Assembly (NCBI RefSeq): GCF_034314105.1
Contig: NZ_JAVIWJ010000001.1
Coordinates: forward strand, 4,696,001 to 4,760,000
Length of the DNA stretch: 64,000 nucleotides
DNA from: Pseudomonas sp. AB6
Lineage (GTDB): Bacteria; Pseudomonadota; Gammaproteobacteria; Pseudomonadales; Pseudomonadaceae
Reading direction: 5' to 3'
The notes beneath the pieces are model-generated. The model made no database searches, was not told where the DNA came from, and saw only the letters and a list, made by a program, of their open reading frames with translations. Positions 1 to 8,387 of this stretch are shown here, piece after piece. The position numbers and the translations under genes are program-made. Each line of letters opens with the position of its first letter. The stretch's first letter is position 1.

Positions 1-21
1 TGACGCATACTGTTACAGTCC

Positions 22-118
22 GGTTGCACGCAGTCATGGAGGTGGGTTGCAATTATTATTGGTGCAGGTTGCTCTATTTTTTGAGAAGGTTGCACCTGCT
101 GCGTTTTAGACGGTTGCA
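22..118 (+). promoter_or_regulatory. Five phased GGTTGCA direct repeats, candidate activator array
   Basis: The heptamer GGTTGCA (one copy ends in T) starts at 22, 45, 67, 88 and 112, so successive copies are 23, 22, 21 and 24 bases apart, about two helical turns. Three copies continue as GGTTGCAC. All are in the same direction and on the same DNA face. The array lies 70-170 bases upstream of the sigma-54 promoter at 190, the usual distance for enhancer-binding-protein sites. The identity of the binding protein is not known to me. Confidence 0.6.
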
Positions 119-189
119 CGCCCCGTAAAGTGGGACTGAGAACGTCGTGATCGAACAAAATTGCGACTTTTTTAAGAATAAAAACCCTA

Positions 190-205
190 TGGCACGCCAC
201 TTGCT
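190..205 (+). promoter_or_regulatory. Sigma-54 (-24/-12) promoter of the liv operon
   Basis: TGGCACGCCACTTGCT matches the sigma-54 consensus TGGCACG-N4-TTGCW at every specified position, with the GG and GC doublets ten bases apart. Transcription should start near 216, leaving a leader of about 60 bases before livK. Such promoters need an ATP-dependent enhancer-binding protein, which fits the repeat array just upstream and suggests nitrogen- or amino-acid-responsive control. Confidence 0.8.
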
Positions 206-278
206 CTGAGCTTGTAGCTGAATGAAAGCTTGTGCTGAAGTCGCTGTGCTAACTAAAAACCTCAGGAGCACCATCACC

Positions 279-1418
279 ATGTCACAGACGTTTTACAGGA
301 AAGGTTTTCTAGCACTCGCAGTTGCTACTGCATTGGGTGTTTCTTCGTTTGTTCAGGCCGCGGATATCAAAATTGGCGTCGCCGGTCCGATGACAGGTGC
401 TAACGCTTCGTTCGGTCTTCAATACATGAAGGGCGCTCAGGCCGCGGCCGATGCGATCAACGCAGCTGGCGGCGTAAATGGGGATAAAATCGTTTTGGTC
501 CAAGGCGATGATGCCTGCGAGCCGAAACAAGCGGTCGCGGTGGCCAATAAACTGGTTGACCAGGACAAAGTTGCGGGCGTCGTGGGCCACTTCTGCTCGT
601 CATCGACTATTCCAGCTTCTGAGGTCTACGCCGACGCTGGCGTGATCGCGATCACGCCGGGTTCCACCAACCCAACTGTGACCGAGCGTGGTTTGACCGC
701 CATGTTCCGTATGTGCGGCCGTGATGATCAACAAGGCATTGTCGCCGGTGATTACATCGTTGACGTCCTCAAAGGCAAGAAAGTTGCCGTCATCAACGAC
801 AAAGACACCTACGGTAAAGGCCTGGCTGACGCGACTGCGATGCAGTTGACCAAGCGTGGCGTGAAGCCGGTTCTTGAAGAAGGCTTGACCCGTGGCGAGA
901 AAGATTTCAGCGCCCTGGTGACCAAGATCCGTTCGGTTGGTGCTGACGTGGTCTACTTTGGTGGCCTACACCCAGAAGCCGGTCCACTGGTGCGTCAACT
1001 GCGTGAGCAAGGTCTTAAAGACGTCAAGTTCATGTCGGATGATGGCATCGTGACTGACGAATTGGTCACCACCGCTGGCGGCGCACAGTTCGTCGACGGC
1101 GTGTACATGACCTTCGGCGCTGACCCACGCATGCTGCCAGACAGCAAGGCGGTTGTTGATCAGTTCCGCAAAGCCGGTTATGAGCCAGAAGGCTACACCC
1201 TATACGCTTACGCTTCGATTCAGGCACTGGCCGCTGGCTTCAATGGCGCCAAGTCGAACAAAGGCGAAGACGCTGCTAAATGGCTGAAAGCTCACCCGGT
1301 AAAAACTGTAATGGGCGAAAAAAACTGGGACGCTAAAGGCGACCTGAAAGTGTCCGATTACGTGGTCTACCAGTGGGACAAAAACGGCAAATACCACCAG
1401 CTTGAAAAGCAGAAGTAA
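279..1418 (+). CDS. livK: Branched-chain amino acid ABC transporter, periplasmic binding protein
   Basis: This is the periplasmic receptor that binds leucine, isoleucine, valine and related amino acids and delivers them to the LivHMGF importer. The 379-residue protein starts with a Sec signal peptide (a lysine/arginine start, a hydrophobic core, cleavage after VQA near residue 27). The mature part begins ADIKIGVAGPMTGANASFG, typical of the type I periplasmic binding fold. Two cysteines (DDACEP and HFCSS) probably form the family disulphide. I chose the ATG at 279 because AGGAG sits seven bases upstream and because the signal peptide begins there; an in-frame ATG at 222 would add 19 residues before it. 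It is the first gene of a five-gene operon under the sigma-54 promoter. Confidence 0.93.
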   Translation: MSQTFYRKGFLALAVATALGVSSFVQAADIKIGVAGPMTGANASFGLQYMKGAQAAADAINAAGGVNGDKIVLVQGDDACEPKQAVAVANKLVDQDKVAGVVGHFCSSSTIPASEVYADAGVIAITPGSTNPTVTERGLTAMFRMCGRDDQQGIVAGDYIVDVLKGKKVAVINDKDTYGKGLADATAMQLTKRGVKPVLEEGLTRGEKDFSALVTKIRSVGADVVYFGGLHPEAGPLVRQLREQGLKDVKFMSDDGIVTDELVTTAGGAQFVDGVYMTFGADPRMLPDSKAVVDQFRKAGYEPEGYTLYAYASIQALAAGFNGAKSNKGEDAAKWLKAHPVKTVMGEKNWDAKGDLKVSDYVVYQWDKNGKYHQLEKQK

Positions 1419-1595
1419 GTTAAACGCATAGTCGGGCCTGTTGCTTGTAAAAGCTCCAGGCCCTTCTTGTAAGTGGGTACCTGCAATCCTGCAGCCCCGG
1501 ATTTCTTCTGAGCCACATGCTTGCGGCTCGAAGCGCCTCACGAGGGCGTTTCGGTGTCGTGTCAGGGTGGCCTCTCAAGTTCGAGAGAGTGCGTG

Positions 1596-2510
1596 ATGGA
1601 CGGTATTTTCCTGCAACAAATGGTCAACGGTCTGACCCTCGGGTCAGTCTACGGTTTGATCGCCATTGGCTACACGATGGTTTACGGCATCATTGGTATG
1701 ATCAATTTCGCCCATGGCGACGTATATATGATCTCGGCTTACCTGGCTGCTATCGGCCTGGCCGTCCTTTCTTTCTTCGGCGTGGAATCCTTTCCCTTCC
1801 TGATTCTGGGCACATTGGTGTTCACCATCGTGGTCACGGGCGTTTATGGATTCGTCATCGAGCGGGTCGCTTACAAACCGCTGCGCAACTCGACGCGACT
1901 TGCGCCGCTGATCAGCGCCATTGGTATATCGCTGATCCTGCAAAACTATGCGCAGATCGCTCAGGGCGCGCGGCAACAAGGCGTCCCCACCTTGCTCGAA
2001 GGCGCGTGGCGATTTAACGTCGGCACGGGCTTCGTGCAAATCACCTATACCAAGATCTTCATTCTCATTGCCGCGTTCGTCGGCATGGGCGTGCTGACCT
2101 ACATCATCAAGTACACCCGGCTTGGCAGGATGTGCCGCGCGACCCAACAGGATCGCAAGATGGCCTCAATTCTCGGCATCAACACCGATCGGGTCATTTC
2201 CTACGTGTTCATCATCGGTGCCGCCATGGCCGCATTGGCGGGCGTGTTGATTACCATGAATTACGGCACGTTCGACTTCTACGCAGGCTTCATCATCGGC
2301 ATCAAAGCGTTCACCGCCGCAGTACTGGGCGGTATTGGTTCATTGCCGGGTGCGATGCTGGGCGGTTTGATCCTGGGGGTTGCCGAGTCGCAGTTCTCCG
2401 GTTTGATCAACTCCGACTACAAAGACGTGTTCAGTTTCGGCCTGTTGGTATTGATCCTGATTTTCCGTCCTCAAGGCCTGCTGGGTCGCCCACTCGTGGC
2501 GAAGGTATAA
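1596..2510 (+). CDS. livH: Branched-chain amino acid ABC transporter permease LivH
   Basis: This is one of two inner-membrane permeases of the LIV importer. The 304-residue protein is almost wholly hydrophobic with about eight membrane segments. It starts with the family pattern MDGIFLQQMVNGLTLGSVYG and ends in RPQGLLG, the usual LivH tail. The ATG at 1596 is preceded by GAGAG and gives the normal family length; an upstream in-frame ATG at 1521 would add 25 non-hydrophobic residues. The gap of about 180 bases after livK has no clear terminator and may allow differential expression of the abundant binding protein over the membrane parts. Confidence 0.93.
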   Translation: MDGIFLQQMVNGLTLGSVYGLIAIGYTMVYGIIGMINFAHGDVYMISAYLAAIGLAVLSFFGVESFPFLILGTLVFTIVVTGVYGFVIERVAYKPLRNSTRLAPLISAIGISLILQNYAQIAQGARQQGVPTLLEGAWRFNVGTGFVQITYTKIFILIAAFVGMGVLTYIIKYTRLGRMCRATQQDRKMASILGINTDRVISYVFIIGAAMAALAGVLITMNYGTFDFYAGFIIGIKAFTAAVLGGIGSLPGAMLGGLILGVAESQFSGLINSDYKDVFSFGLLVLILIFRPQGLLGRPLVAKV

Positions 2511-2514
2511 GCGT

Positions 2515-3828
2515 ATGTCCTCAACTAGTTCAGCTCCTCCTGTCAAACCAATGGATATCAAACGTAGCCTGATCGACGCGGTGGTTGCCGGGTTACTGGC
2601 TCTGATTGTGTTCGGTCCTATCGTCGGCATCGTGCTCGACGGCTACAGCTTCAACCTGCAACCCACCCGCGTGGCGTGGCTGGTCGCGGCAGTGATGCTG
2701 GGGCGTTTTGTGATCAGCCTGTTTCTGCAAACCCCCAAGGGCATAGCGGTTTCCCAAAGCTTTGAAACCAGTGGCTCCGGTGTGCATGTACTGCCCCCGG
2801 ATCACAAATCCAAGCTGTATTGGATCCTGCCTATCGTGATTGCGGTGGTCATCATCTTCCCGATCTTCGCCAACAAGTACCTGCTGACGGTGGTCATCCT
2901 CGGGATGATTTACGTGCTGCTGGGCTTGGGCTTGAACATCGTGGTCGGCCTGGCTGGCTTGCTCGATTTGGGTTATGTCGCGTTCTACGCCATTGGTGCC
3001 TATGGCTTGGCGCTGGGTTATCAATACCTCGGGCTTGGCTTTTGGTCGGCGTTGCCATTGGCGGCCATCGCTGCGGCGTTAGCGGGCTGTATTCTCGGAT
3101 TTCCGGTATTACGAATGCACGGCGATTACCTCGCCATCGTGACCTTGGGCTTCGGTGAAATCATCCGTTTGGTACTGACCAACTGGATAGGTTTTACCGG
3201 CGGACCAAACGGCGTACCGGTTCCTTCGCCGACGATCTTCGGCCTGGAATTTGGCCGCAAGGCTAAAGACGGCGGCATTCCAATTCACGAGTTTTTCCAC
3301 TTCGATTACAACCCGAACCTTAAATACCTGTTCATCTACATCGTCCTGTTTCTGGTCGTGATGGCGGTGCTGTACATCAAACACCGTCTGACCCGCATGC
3401 CGATTGGCCGTGCGTGGGAAGCCTTGCGCGAAGATGAGATTGCCTGCCGCTCCATGGGCCTGAACCACGTGCTGGTCAAGCTCTCGGCGTTCACTATCGG
3501 GGCATCGACTGCCGGTTTAGCCGGGGTGTTTTTCGCCAGCTACCAGGGCTTCGTTAACCCGACATCGTTCAGCTTCTTTGAGTCCGCGCTGATCCTGGCC
3601 ATCGTTGTACTGGGCGGCATGGGCTCTACCGTCGGTGTGGTCATCGCGGCCTTCGTACTGACGGTCGCGCCGGAGCTGTTGCGTAGCTTCTCCGAATACC
3701 GCGTGTTGCTGTTCGGTATCTTGATGGTGCTGATGATGATCTGGCGTCCACGGGGTTTGATCCGCATCAGCCGTACCGGGGTGACACCGCGTAAAGGCGT
3801 TTTGATCAATAAGAGGACGGCGCCATGA
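2515..3828 (+). CDS. livM: Branched-chain amino acid ABC transporter permease LivM
   Basis: This is the second LIV permease, 437 residues. An N-terminal extension of about 100 residues (the DUF3382-type segment, with two hydrophobic stretches) precedes the permease core, which has about eight membrane segments and the EAA-like region ALREDEIACRSMGLN. It ends in the common WRPRGLI motif. It starts four bases after livH stops and overlaps livG by ATGA at 3825, so it is translationally coupled. A second in-frame ATG at 2551 could serve as the start and would shorten the protein by 12 residues. Confidence 0.92.
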   Translation: MSSTSSAPPVKPMDIKRSLIDAVVAGLLALIVFGPIVGIVLDGYSFNLQPTRVAWLVAAVMLGRFVISLFLQTPKGIAVSQSFETSGSGVHVLPPDHKSKLYWILPIVIAVVIIFPIFANKYLLTVVILGMIYVLLGLGLNIVVGLAGLLDLGYVAFYAIGAYGLALGYQYLGLGFWSALPLAAIAAALAGCILGFPVLRMHGDYLAIVTLGFGEIIRLVLTNWIGFTGGPNGVPVPSPTIFGLEFGRKAKDGGIPIHEFFHFDYNPNLKYLFIYIVLFLVVMAVLYIKHRLTRMPIGRAWEALREDEIACRSMGLNHVLVKLSAFTIGASTAGLAGVFFASYQGFVNPTSFSFFESALILAIVVLGGMGSTVGVVIAAFVLTVAPELLRSFSEYRVLLFGILMVLMMIWRPRGLIRISRTGVTPRKGVLINKRTAP

Positions 3829-4700
3829 GTGACGAAATCGTTCTCTCGGTCGAGAACCTGATGATGCACTTTGGTGGCATCAAAGCACTCAGTGATGTCA
3901 GCCTTAAGGTGCGTCGTAACTCAATCTTTGCTCTGATCGGCCCTAACGGCGCTGGCAAGACTACGGTTTTCAACTGCCTGACCGGGTTTTATAAAGCCAC
4001 TGGCGGCAAGATCGAACTCAATGTCCGCGGCGAACGTACCAACGTCATTAAGCTGTTGGGCGAATCGTTCAAAGCGATTGATTTTGTTTCCCCGAAAAGC
4101 TTTCTCAGCCGCGTCTACTACAAAATGTTCGGCGGCACGCACTTGGTAAACCGCTCTGGTCTGGCTCGAACCTTTCAGAACATTCGTCTGTTCAGGGAAA
4201 TGTCGGTCATCGAAAACCTGTTGGTGGCCCAGCACATGTGGGTCAACCGCAACCTGCTGGCCGGTATCCTCAACACCAAGAGCTATCGAAAGGCCGAAGA
4301 TGATGCCATGAGCACCGCCTTCTATTGGCTGGAAGTGGTGAATCTGGTGGACTGCGCCAACCGTTTGGCCGGCGAATTGTCGTACGGTCAACAACGCCGC
4401 CTGGAGATCGCCCGGGCCATGTGTACCAGGCCACAGGTGATTTGCCTGGATGAACCGGCTGCAGGCCTCAACCCACAGGAAACCGAAGCGCTGAGCGGCA
4501 TGATCCGTCTGCTGCGCGACGAACACGACATGACCATCGTGCTGATCGAACACGATATGGGCATGGTCATGGGCATCTCGGACGATATCGTCGTGCTTGA
4601 CCACGGCAACGTGATTGCCGTTGGCGGGCCGGAACAGATTCGCAATGATCCAAAAGTAATTGCGGCTTACTTGGGCGCTGATGAAGAGGAGTTGGTATGA
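3825..4700 (+). CDS. livG: Branched-chain amino acid ABC transporter ATPase LivG
   Basis: This is a cytoplasmic ATPase of the LIV importer, 291 residues. Walker A is GPNGAGKT near residue 42, the signature is LSYGQQRRLEIARA, and Walker B is VICLDEPAAGLN. As in most LivG proteins of this genus there is a stretch of about 45 residues between Walker A and the Q-loop (ARTFQNIRLF). It overlaps livM and livF by ATGA on each side, consistent with stoichiometric production of the two ATPases. Confidence 0.93.
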   Translation: MSDEIVLSVENLMMHFGGIKALSDVSLKVRRNSIFALIGPNGAGKTTVFNCLTGFYKATGGKIELNVRGERTNVIKLLGESFKAIDFVSPKSFLSRVYYKMFGGTHLVNRSGLARTFQNIRLFREMSVIENLLVAQHMWVNRNLLAGILNTKSYRKAEDDAMSTAFYWLEVVNLVDCANRLAGELSYGQQRRLEIARAMCTRPQVICLDEPAAGLNPQETEALSGMIRLLRDEHDMTIVLIEHDMGMVMGISDDIVVLDHGNVIAVGGPEQIRNDPKVIAAYLGADEEELV

Positions 4701-5413
4701 GCGTACCCATCCTCGAATTGAAAAATATCGATGTGTTTTACGGGCCGATCCAGGCGCTGAAGAAAGTCTCGTTGCACATCGATGAGGGCGAGACCGTCAG
4801 CCTGATTGGCTCAAACGGCGCCGGTAAATCCACGTTGCTGATGTCGATTTTCGGCCAGCCACGGGCTGCCAGTGGACAGATTATTTACCAAGGCGTCGAC
4901 ATCACCCAGAAGTCCTCGCACTACATCGCTTCCCACGGCATTGCACAGTCGCCGGAAGGACGGCGCGTGTTTCCAGATATGAGCGTCGAGGAAAACTTGC
5001 TGATGGGCACCATCCCCATCGGTGACAAGTTCGCTTCGCAAGACATGCAGCGCATGTTTGAGCTGTTTCCCCGACTTAAAGAACGCCGCAATCAACGGGC
5101 GATGACCATGTCTGGAGGCGAGCAGCAGATGCTCGCCATTGCCCGCGCATTGATGAGCCGCCCCAAGCTGCTGTTGCTGGACGAGCCGTCGCTGGGCTTG
5201 GCGCCGATTGTGGTCAAACAGATCTTCTCAACGCTGCGCGAGCTGGCGAAGTCGGGCATGACCATCTTCCTTGTTGAACAGAACGCCAACCACGCGTTGC
5301 GGCTCTCGGATCGGGCCTATGTGATGGTCAACGGCGAGATTCGTCTGACCGGCACCGGACAAGAATTGTTGAGCAATGACGAGGTCAGAAACGCCTACCT
5401 TGGCGGTCACTGA
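4697..5413 (+). CDS. livF: Branched-chain amino acid ABC transporter ATPase LivF
   Basis: This is the second ATPase of the LIV importer, 238 residues, which forms a heterodimer with LivG. Visible motifs are Walker A GSNGAGKST, Q-loop IAQSPEGRRVF, signature MSGGEQQMLAIARAL and Walker B LLLDEPSLGLAP. It is the last gene of the operon and is followed 30 bases later by a strong intrinsic terminator. Confidence 0.94.
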   Translation: MSVPILELKNIDVFYGPIQALKKVSLHIDEGETVSLIGSNGAGKSTLLMSIFGQPRAASGQIIYQGVDITQKSSHYIASHGIAQSPEGRRVFPDMSVEENLLMGTIPIGDKFASQDMQRMFELFPRLKERRNQRAMTMSGGEQQMLAIARALMSRPKLLLLDEPSLGLAPIVVKQIFSTLRELAKSGMTIFLVEQNANHALRLSDRAYVMVNGEIRLTGTGQELLSNDEVRNAYLGGH

Positions 5414-5442
5414 TCAGGTTTGTTTGCACCGCGAATATAACT

Positions 5443-5480
5443 ACGCGCTTTGGGAATTTCACCCAAGGCGCGTTTTTTTT
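5443..5480 (+). terminator. Intrinsic terminator of the liv operon
   Basis: The stem ACGCGCTTTGGG / CCCAAGGCGCGT (one mispair, 7-base loop) is followed by eight T residues. It lies 30 bases after the livF stop. Confidence 0.85.
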
Positions 5481-6162
5481 GAATTGTGGAAAACATTTTT
5501 AGCAAGCTCTTAAATTGCGGCATAAAGACGCTGCAAATAGTTGTTTTGTCACGTTTTTGACTTGTCCAAGATTGCTGTGGAGGTAACTGTGGGTAACATG
5601 GGAGTAGCTGGCTGCAACCCTTGTAATACGTGGCTTACAACGGTCTGGTTGTTTTTTGATCAGTGGCTTTTCCGTTAGCTCCGCTGCGTTCTGTCAATGA
5701 TTTTTTGTCTGTTTGTTCATACAGTCTTTCGATCGGTGAAGCCTGTGGATAAGTCAGTGGACAAGCACTGGAAAGGTGGTTCCGGAGGCCGTCGTTACTG
5801 GCATGGCGCCTTCATTGTTTTTTTTGCGAGACAGATGCTTTTTTAAGGCGTCATGTGTGATGCGCAGGGTCAAGTAAAAAAACCTCCCAGGAACCGGCGC
5901 GGCTCCGATATTTTAGAATCGGCGGTCGTTTGCGGTTGCCCCCAAATATTGTGGGTTGTGCTGTGGATAAGGTGGGTAAAACTCAGTGCAGCCCATATGG
6001 AATAAGGCTCTGCACAAATAGGGTGTTTTTCGTACAGCAGCTGGGCATGTCGATGACGCATCCGGCGCTTGCTGGTCATACGCCCGTGCGGGCATTCTGC
6101 CGGTCTGTTGTCCTTATCGTAATCATGGCTGTGCTGCTTTAGCGCCGCATCAGGAGAAAGAA
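5481..6162. other. Intergenic region of about 680 bases with DnaA-box-like sites
   Basis: I see no convincing gene here; the short frames present lack a ribosome site and family resemblance. The region is richer in A/T and T-runs than its surroundings. It contains two exact TGTGGATAA nonamers (the complement of the DnaA box TTATCCACA) at 5744 and 5962, and two near matches, TGTGGAAAA at 5485 and TGTGGGTAA at 5588, all in the same orientation. The promoter of the SDR gene must lie in its right part but I cannot place it. Confidence 0.45.
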
Positions 6163-6927
6163 ATGACGTCTACTGTATTCATTACCGGTGCCACTTCCGG
6201 CTTCGGCGAAGCCTGCGCCCGTAAATTTGCCGAAGCAGGCTGGTCGCTTGTGCTGACGGGTCGCCGTGAAGAGCGTCTGAATGTGTTGTGCGCTGAATTG
6301 TCGAAACAGACCAAGGTCCACGGCCTGGTAGTGGATGTGCGCGACCGTGCGGCCATGGAGAACGCTATCGCCGGTTTGCCGGCAGAGTTCTCGACCATTC
6401 GCGGATTAATCAACAATGCTGGTCTGGCCTTGGGTGTTGATCCTGCGCCGAAATGCGATCTGGACGACTGGGACACCATGGTCGATACCAACGTTAAAGG
6501 CCTGATGTACACCACCCGCTTGCTGCTGCCGCGCTTGATTGCTCACGGTCGCGGTGCGGCGATTATCAATTTGGGTTCAATCGCCGGTAACTACGCGTAT
6601 CCGGGCAGCCACGTCTATGGCGCGACCAAAGCGTTCGTTAAGCAGTTCTCGTTGAACCTGCGCTGCGATTTGATTGGTACAGGCGTGCGGGTGACCAACC
6701 TTGAGCCGGGCCTGTGCGAAAGCGAGTTCTCGCTGGTGCGTTTTGCGGGCGACAAAGAGCGTTATGACGCGACGTACGCGGGTGCCGAAGCCATCCAGCC
6801 GCAAGACATCGCCGACACGATTTTCTGGCTGATGAACACCCCGGCGCACGTCAACGTCAACAGCCTGGAATTGATGCCGGTCAGCCAGACTTGGGCCGGC
6901 TTTGCGATTGACCGCACGCGCGGCTGA
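6163..6927 (+). CDS. Short-chain dehydrogenase/reductase, YdfG-like
   Basis: This is a cytoplasmic NAD(P)-dependent oxidoreductase of the classical SDR family, 254 residues. The nucleotide-binding TGATSGFGEA is near residue 8, NNAG near 83, the catalytic serine lies in LGSIAG and the YGATK tyrosine/lysine pair near 150. The basic RRxE after the second strand (TGRREERL) favours NADP(H). It is closest in pattern to E. coli YdfG (3-hydroxy acid / L-allo-threonine dehydrogenase); the actual substrate cannot be read from sequence. CAGGAGAAAG is a good ribosome site six bases before the ATG. Confidence 0.85.
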   Translation: MTSTVFITGATSGFGEACARKFAEAGWSLVLTGRREERLNVLCAELSKQTKVHGLVVDVRDRAAMENAIAGLPAEFSTIRGLINNAGLALGVDPAPKCDLDDWDTMVDTNVKGLMYTTRLLLPRLIAHGRGAAIINLGSIAGNYAYPGSHVYGATKAFVKQFSLNLRCDLIGTGVRVTNLEPGLCESEFSLVRFAGDKERYDATYAGAEAIQPQDIADTIFWLMNTPAHVNVNSLELMPVSQTWAGFAIDRTRG

Positions 6928-6943
6928 GTCAGCGACACCGAGT

Positions 6944-7027
6944 CGCCCGCTTCCCGAATAAATTCGGTCCTACAGAGTTTTGTATCCGTAAACAGCCCCC
7001 CTGTGGGAGCGAATTCATTCGCGAAGG
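6944..7027. repeat. REP pair downstream of the SDR gene
   Basis: Two REP units lie in the gap between the converging SDR and epimerase genes: one at 6944-6975 (CCGAATAAATTCGG core) and one at 7001-7027 (GCGAATTCATTCGC core). Both have the GTGGGAGC or GTAGGACC head known for Pseudomonas REPs. The same two units recur in opposite orientation at 8259-8347, so the epimerase gene is bracketed by them. Confidence 0.75.
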
Positions 7028-7030
7028 TTT

Positions 7031-8167
7031 TCAGCGGTTGAAATACCCAGCCAACCCGCTATAGCAGGTCGCCAGATGGTAGGGCGTGGTCGATGGCATA
7101 TCGCTGCGGCTGACGTTGCCTTGGGCGTCCAGACATTCGTTCCAGCCCGTCGCGTGCAGAAAGCGCTGTTGCAACGCGTTCAACTGCCGAGCCACTGCCG
7201 CACCACTGTCAGGGCGCAACGCCAATGCTCGCAGGTATTCCGCCTGTGCCCAAATACGTTGGGTGCCGTCGCGCACAGTGCCTTCCACATCCAGCATTGC
7301 TTTAACCGCGCCAGTCATTGGGTCGATGCCGCGTTGCTCGGTGTAGTCAAACGCTCGGGTCAATGACCTATGCAACAGACTGTCCTGCAGAAGTGGCGAC
7401 GACTCCAACAAAAAGAACCATTCAAATTGATGACCGGGTTCGAACCAGTTATCCACAGCACCCAGCGGCTTTTCCAGCATCACGCCGTGTAGCGGATCAA
7501 CGAAACGAATTTGCATGGCATTCACCAACTGCGTCAGGGCGGCTTGCGTGGCTGCGTCTTCACGGACCGACACGGTCGCCAGAAAGGCTTCGGCCAAGTG
7601 CATCAGTGGATTTTGCAACGGGCCGCTGTCTAGCGAGGACCAGTCCTGACCAAGACTCGCTTCATACAAGCCTGTGCCATCGGCAAAACGTTCGGCTACT
7701 ACCGTCAGTGCAGCGTTGAGTACCGACTCCACCAATGGCTCGCGTACTTTGGCCCAATAGTGGGCGCAGGCAAAGATGATGAAGGCGTGGGTGTACAGGT
7801 CTTTGCGCTGATCCAGCGGCTTGCCTTGTGGGTCGATGCTGTAAAACCAGCCGCCGTGTTCGGCGTCGTGGAAATGCTGTTGCAAGGACCGAAACAGCGC
7901 GGCCGCACGCAGTTTGGCTTCGGGCACAGAAGGTTGATCAATCAGGCTGGAAAACAAATACAGCTGGCGTGCACAGGCCATCGCGCGATAGCGCTGAGGC
8001 GCCAACGGCTGATGATTAGCGTCGACCGCCTCATACGGCAACGCCAGTTGCGGATTCCAGCCAGGGCCCAGCCAAAGCGGCACGATGACCTGCTTGAAAT
8101 GCAGCTGGATGGCGGCGAAAACGGCAGTCAGTTCAGACTGGGAGGCGGAGCTGGAAACATCGGGCAT
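7031..8167 (-). CDS. AGE-family epimerase/isomerase (sugar epimerase)
   Basis: This is a 378-residue cytoplasmic enzyme of the N-acylglucosamine 2-epimerase family, an (alpha/alpha)6-barrel. Family marks include RYRAMACARQLYLFS near the N-terminus, HAFIIFACAHYW in the middle and EPGHQFEWFFLLE near residue 245, whose histidine and glutamate are catalytic in relatives such as mannose isomerase and YihS. The absence of an epimerase-specific nucleotide loop makes a free-sugar isomerase (mannose/fructose type) more likely than a GlcNAc epimerase; this is inference. It stands alone, convergent with the SDR gene. Confidence 0.8.
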   Translation of the reverse strand: MPDVSSSASQSELTAVFAAIQLHFKQVIVPLWLGPGWNPQLALPYEAVDANHQPLAPQRYRAMACARQLYLFSSLIDQPSVPEAKLRAAALFRSLQQHFHDAEHGGWFYSIDPQGKPLDQRKDLYTHAFIIFACAHYWAKVREPLVESVLNAALTVVAERFADGTGLYEASLGQDWSSLDSGPLQNPLMHLAEAFLATVSVREDAATQAALTQLVNAMQIRFVDPLHGVMLEKPLGAVDNWFEPGHQFEWFFLLESSPLLQDSLLHRSLTRAFDYTEQRGIDPMTGAVKAMLDVEGTVRDGTQRIWAQAEYLRALALRPDSGAAVARQLNALQQRFLHATGWNECLDAQGNVSRSDMPSTTPYHLATCYSGLAGYFNR

Positions 8168-8258
8168 CGGCTGGCGTCACGGCAAGGGCGTTTGCGCGAC
8201 ATGGTAACGCAATGGTGAAACGGCTCGCTAACAAGTTGCTGCGGGGCCGCAGATACTT

Positions 8259-8347
8259 CTGTAGGACCGAATTTATTCGGGAAGCGGGCGACGCGGTTTG
8301 TCAGCAATACCGCGTCGTGGCCTTCGCGAATGAATTCGCTCCCACAG
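8259..8347. repeat. REP pair upstream of the epimerase gene, abutted by an IS
   Basis: Two REP units, 8259-8290 (head CTGTAGGACC) and 8321-8347 (ending GCTCCCACAG), are the reverse complements of the units at 6944-7027. The insertion sequence begins three bases after the second unit, so the REP end was its target site. Confidence 0.75.
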
Positions 8348-8387
8348 AGTGAACTGCGCCCCAAATGTTGGACAGTGATTGAATAAG

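Noticed and set aside
22..118. A CRISPR-like array
   Set aside because: The repeated unit is only seven bases and the distances are 21-24 bases, so this fits protein-binding sites and not a CRISPR array.
5481..6162. The chromosomal origin of replication
   Set aside because: DnaA-box-like sites are present, but dnaA, dnaN, rpmH and the dense box clusters of a Pseudomonas oriC are absent.
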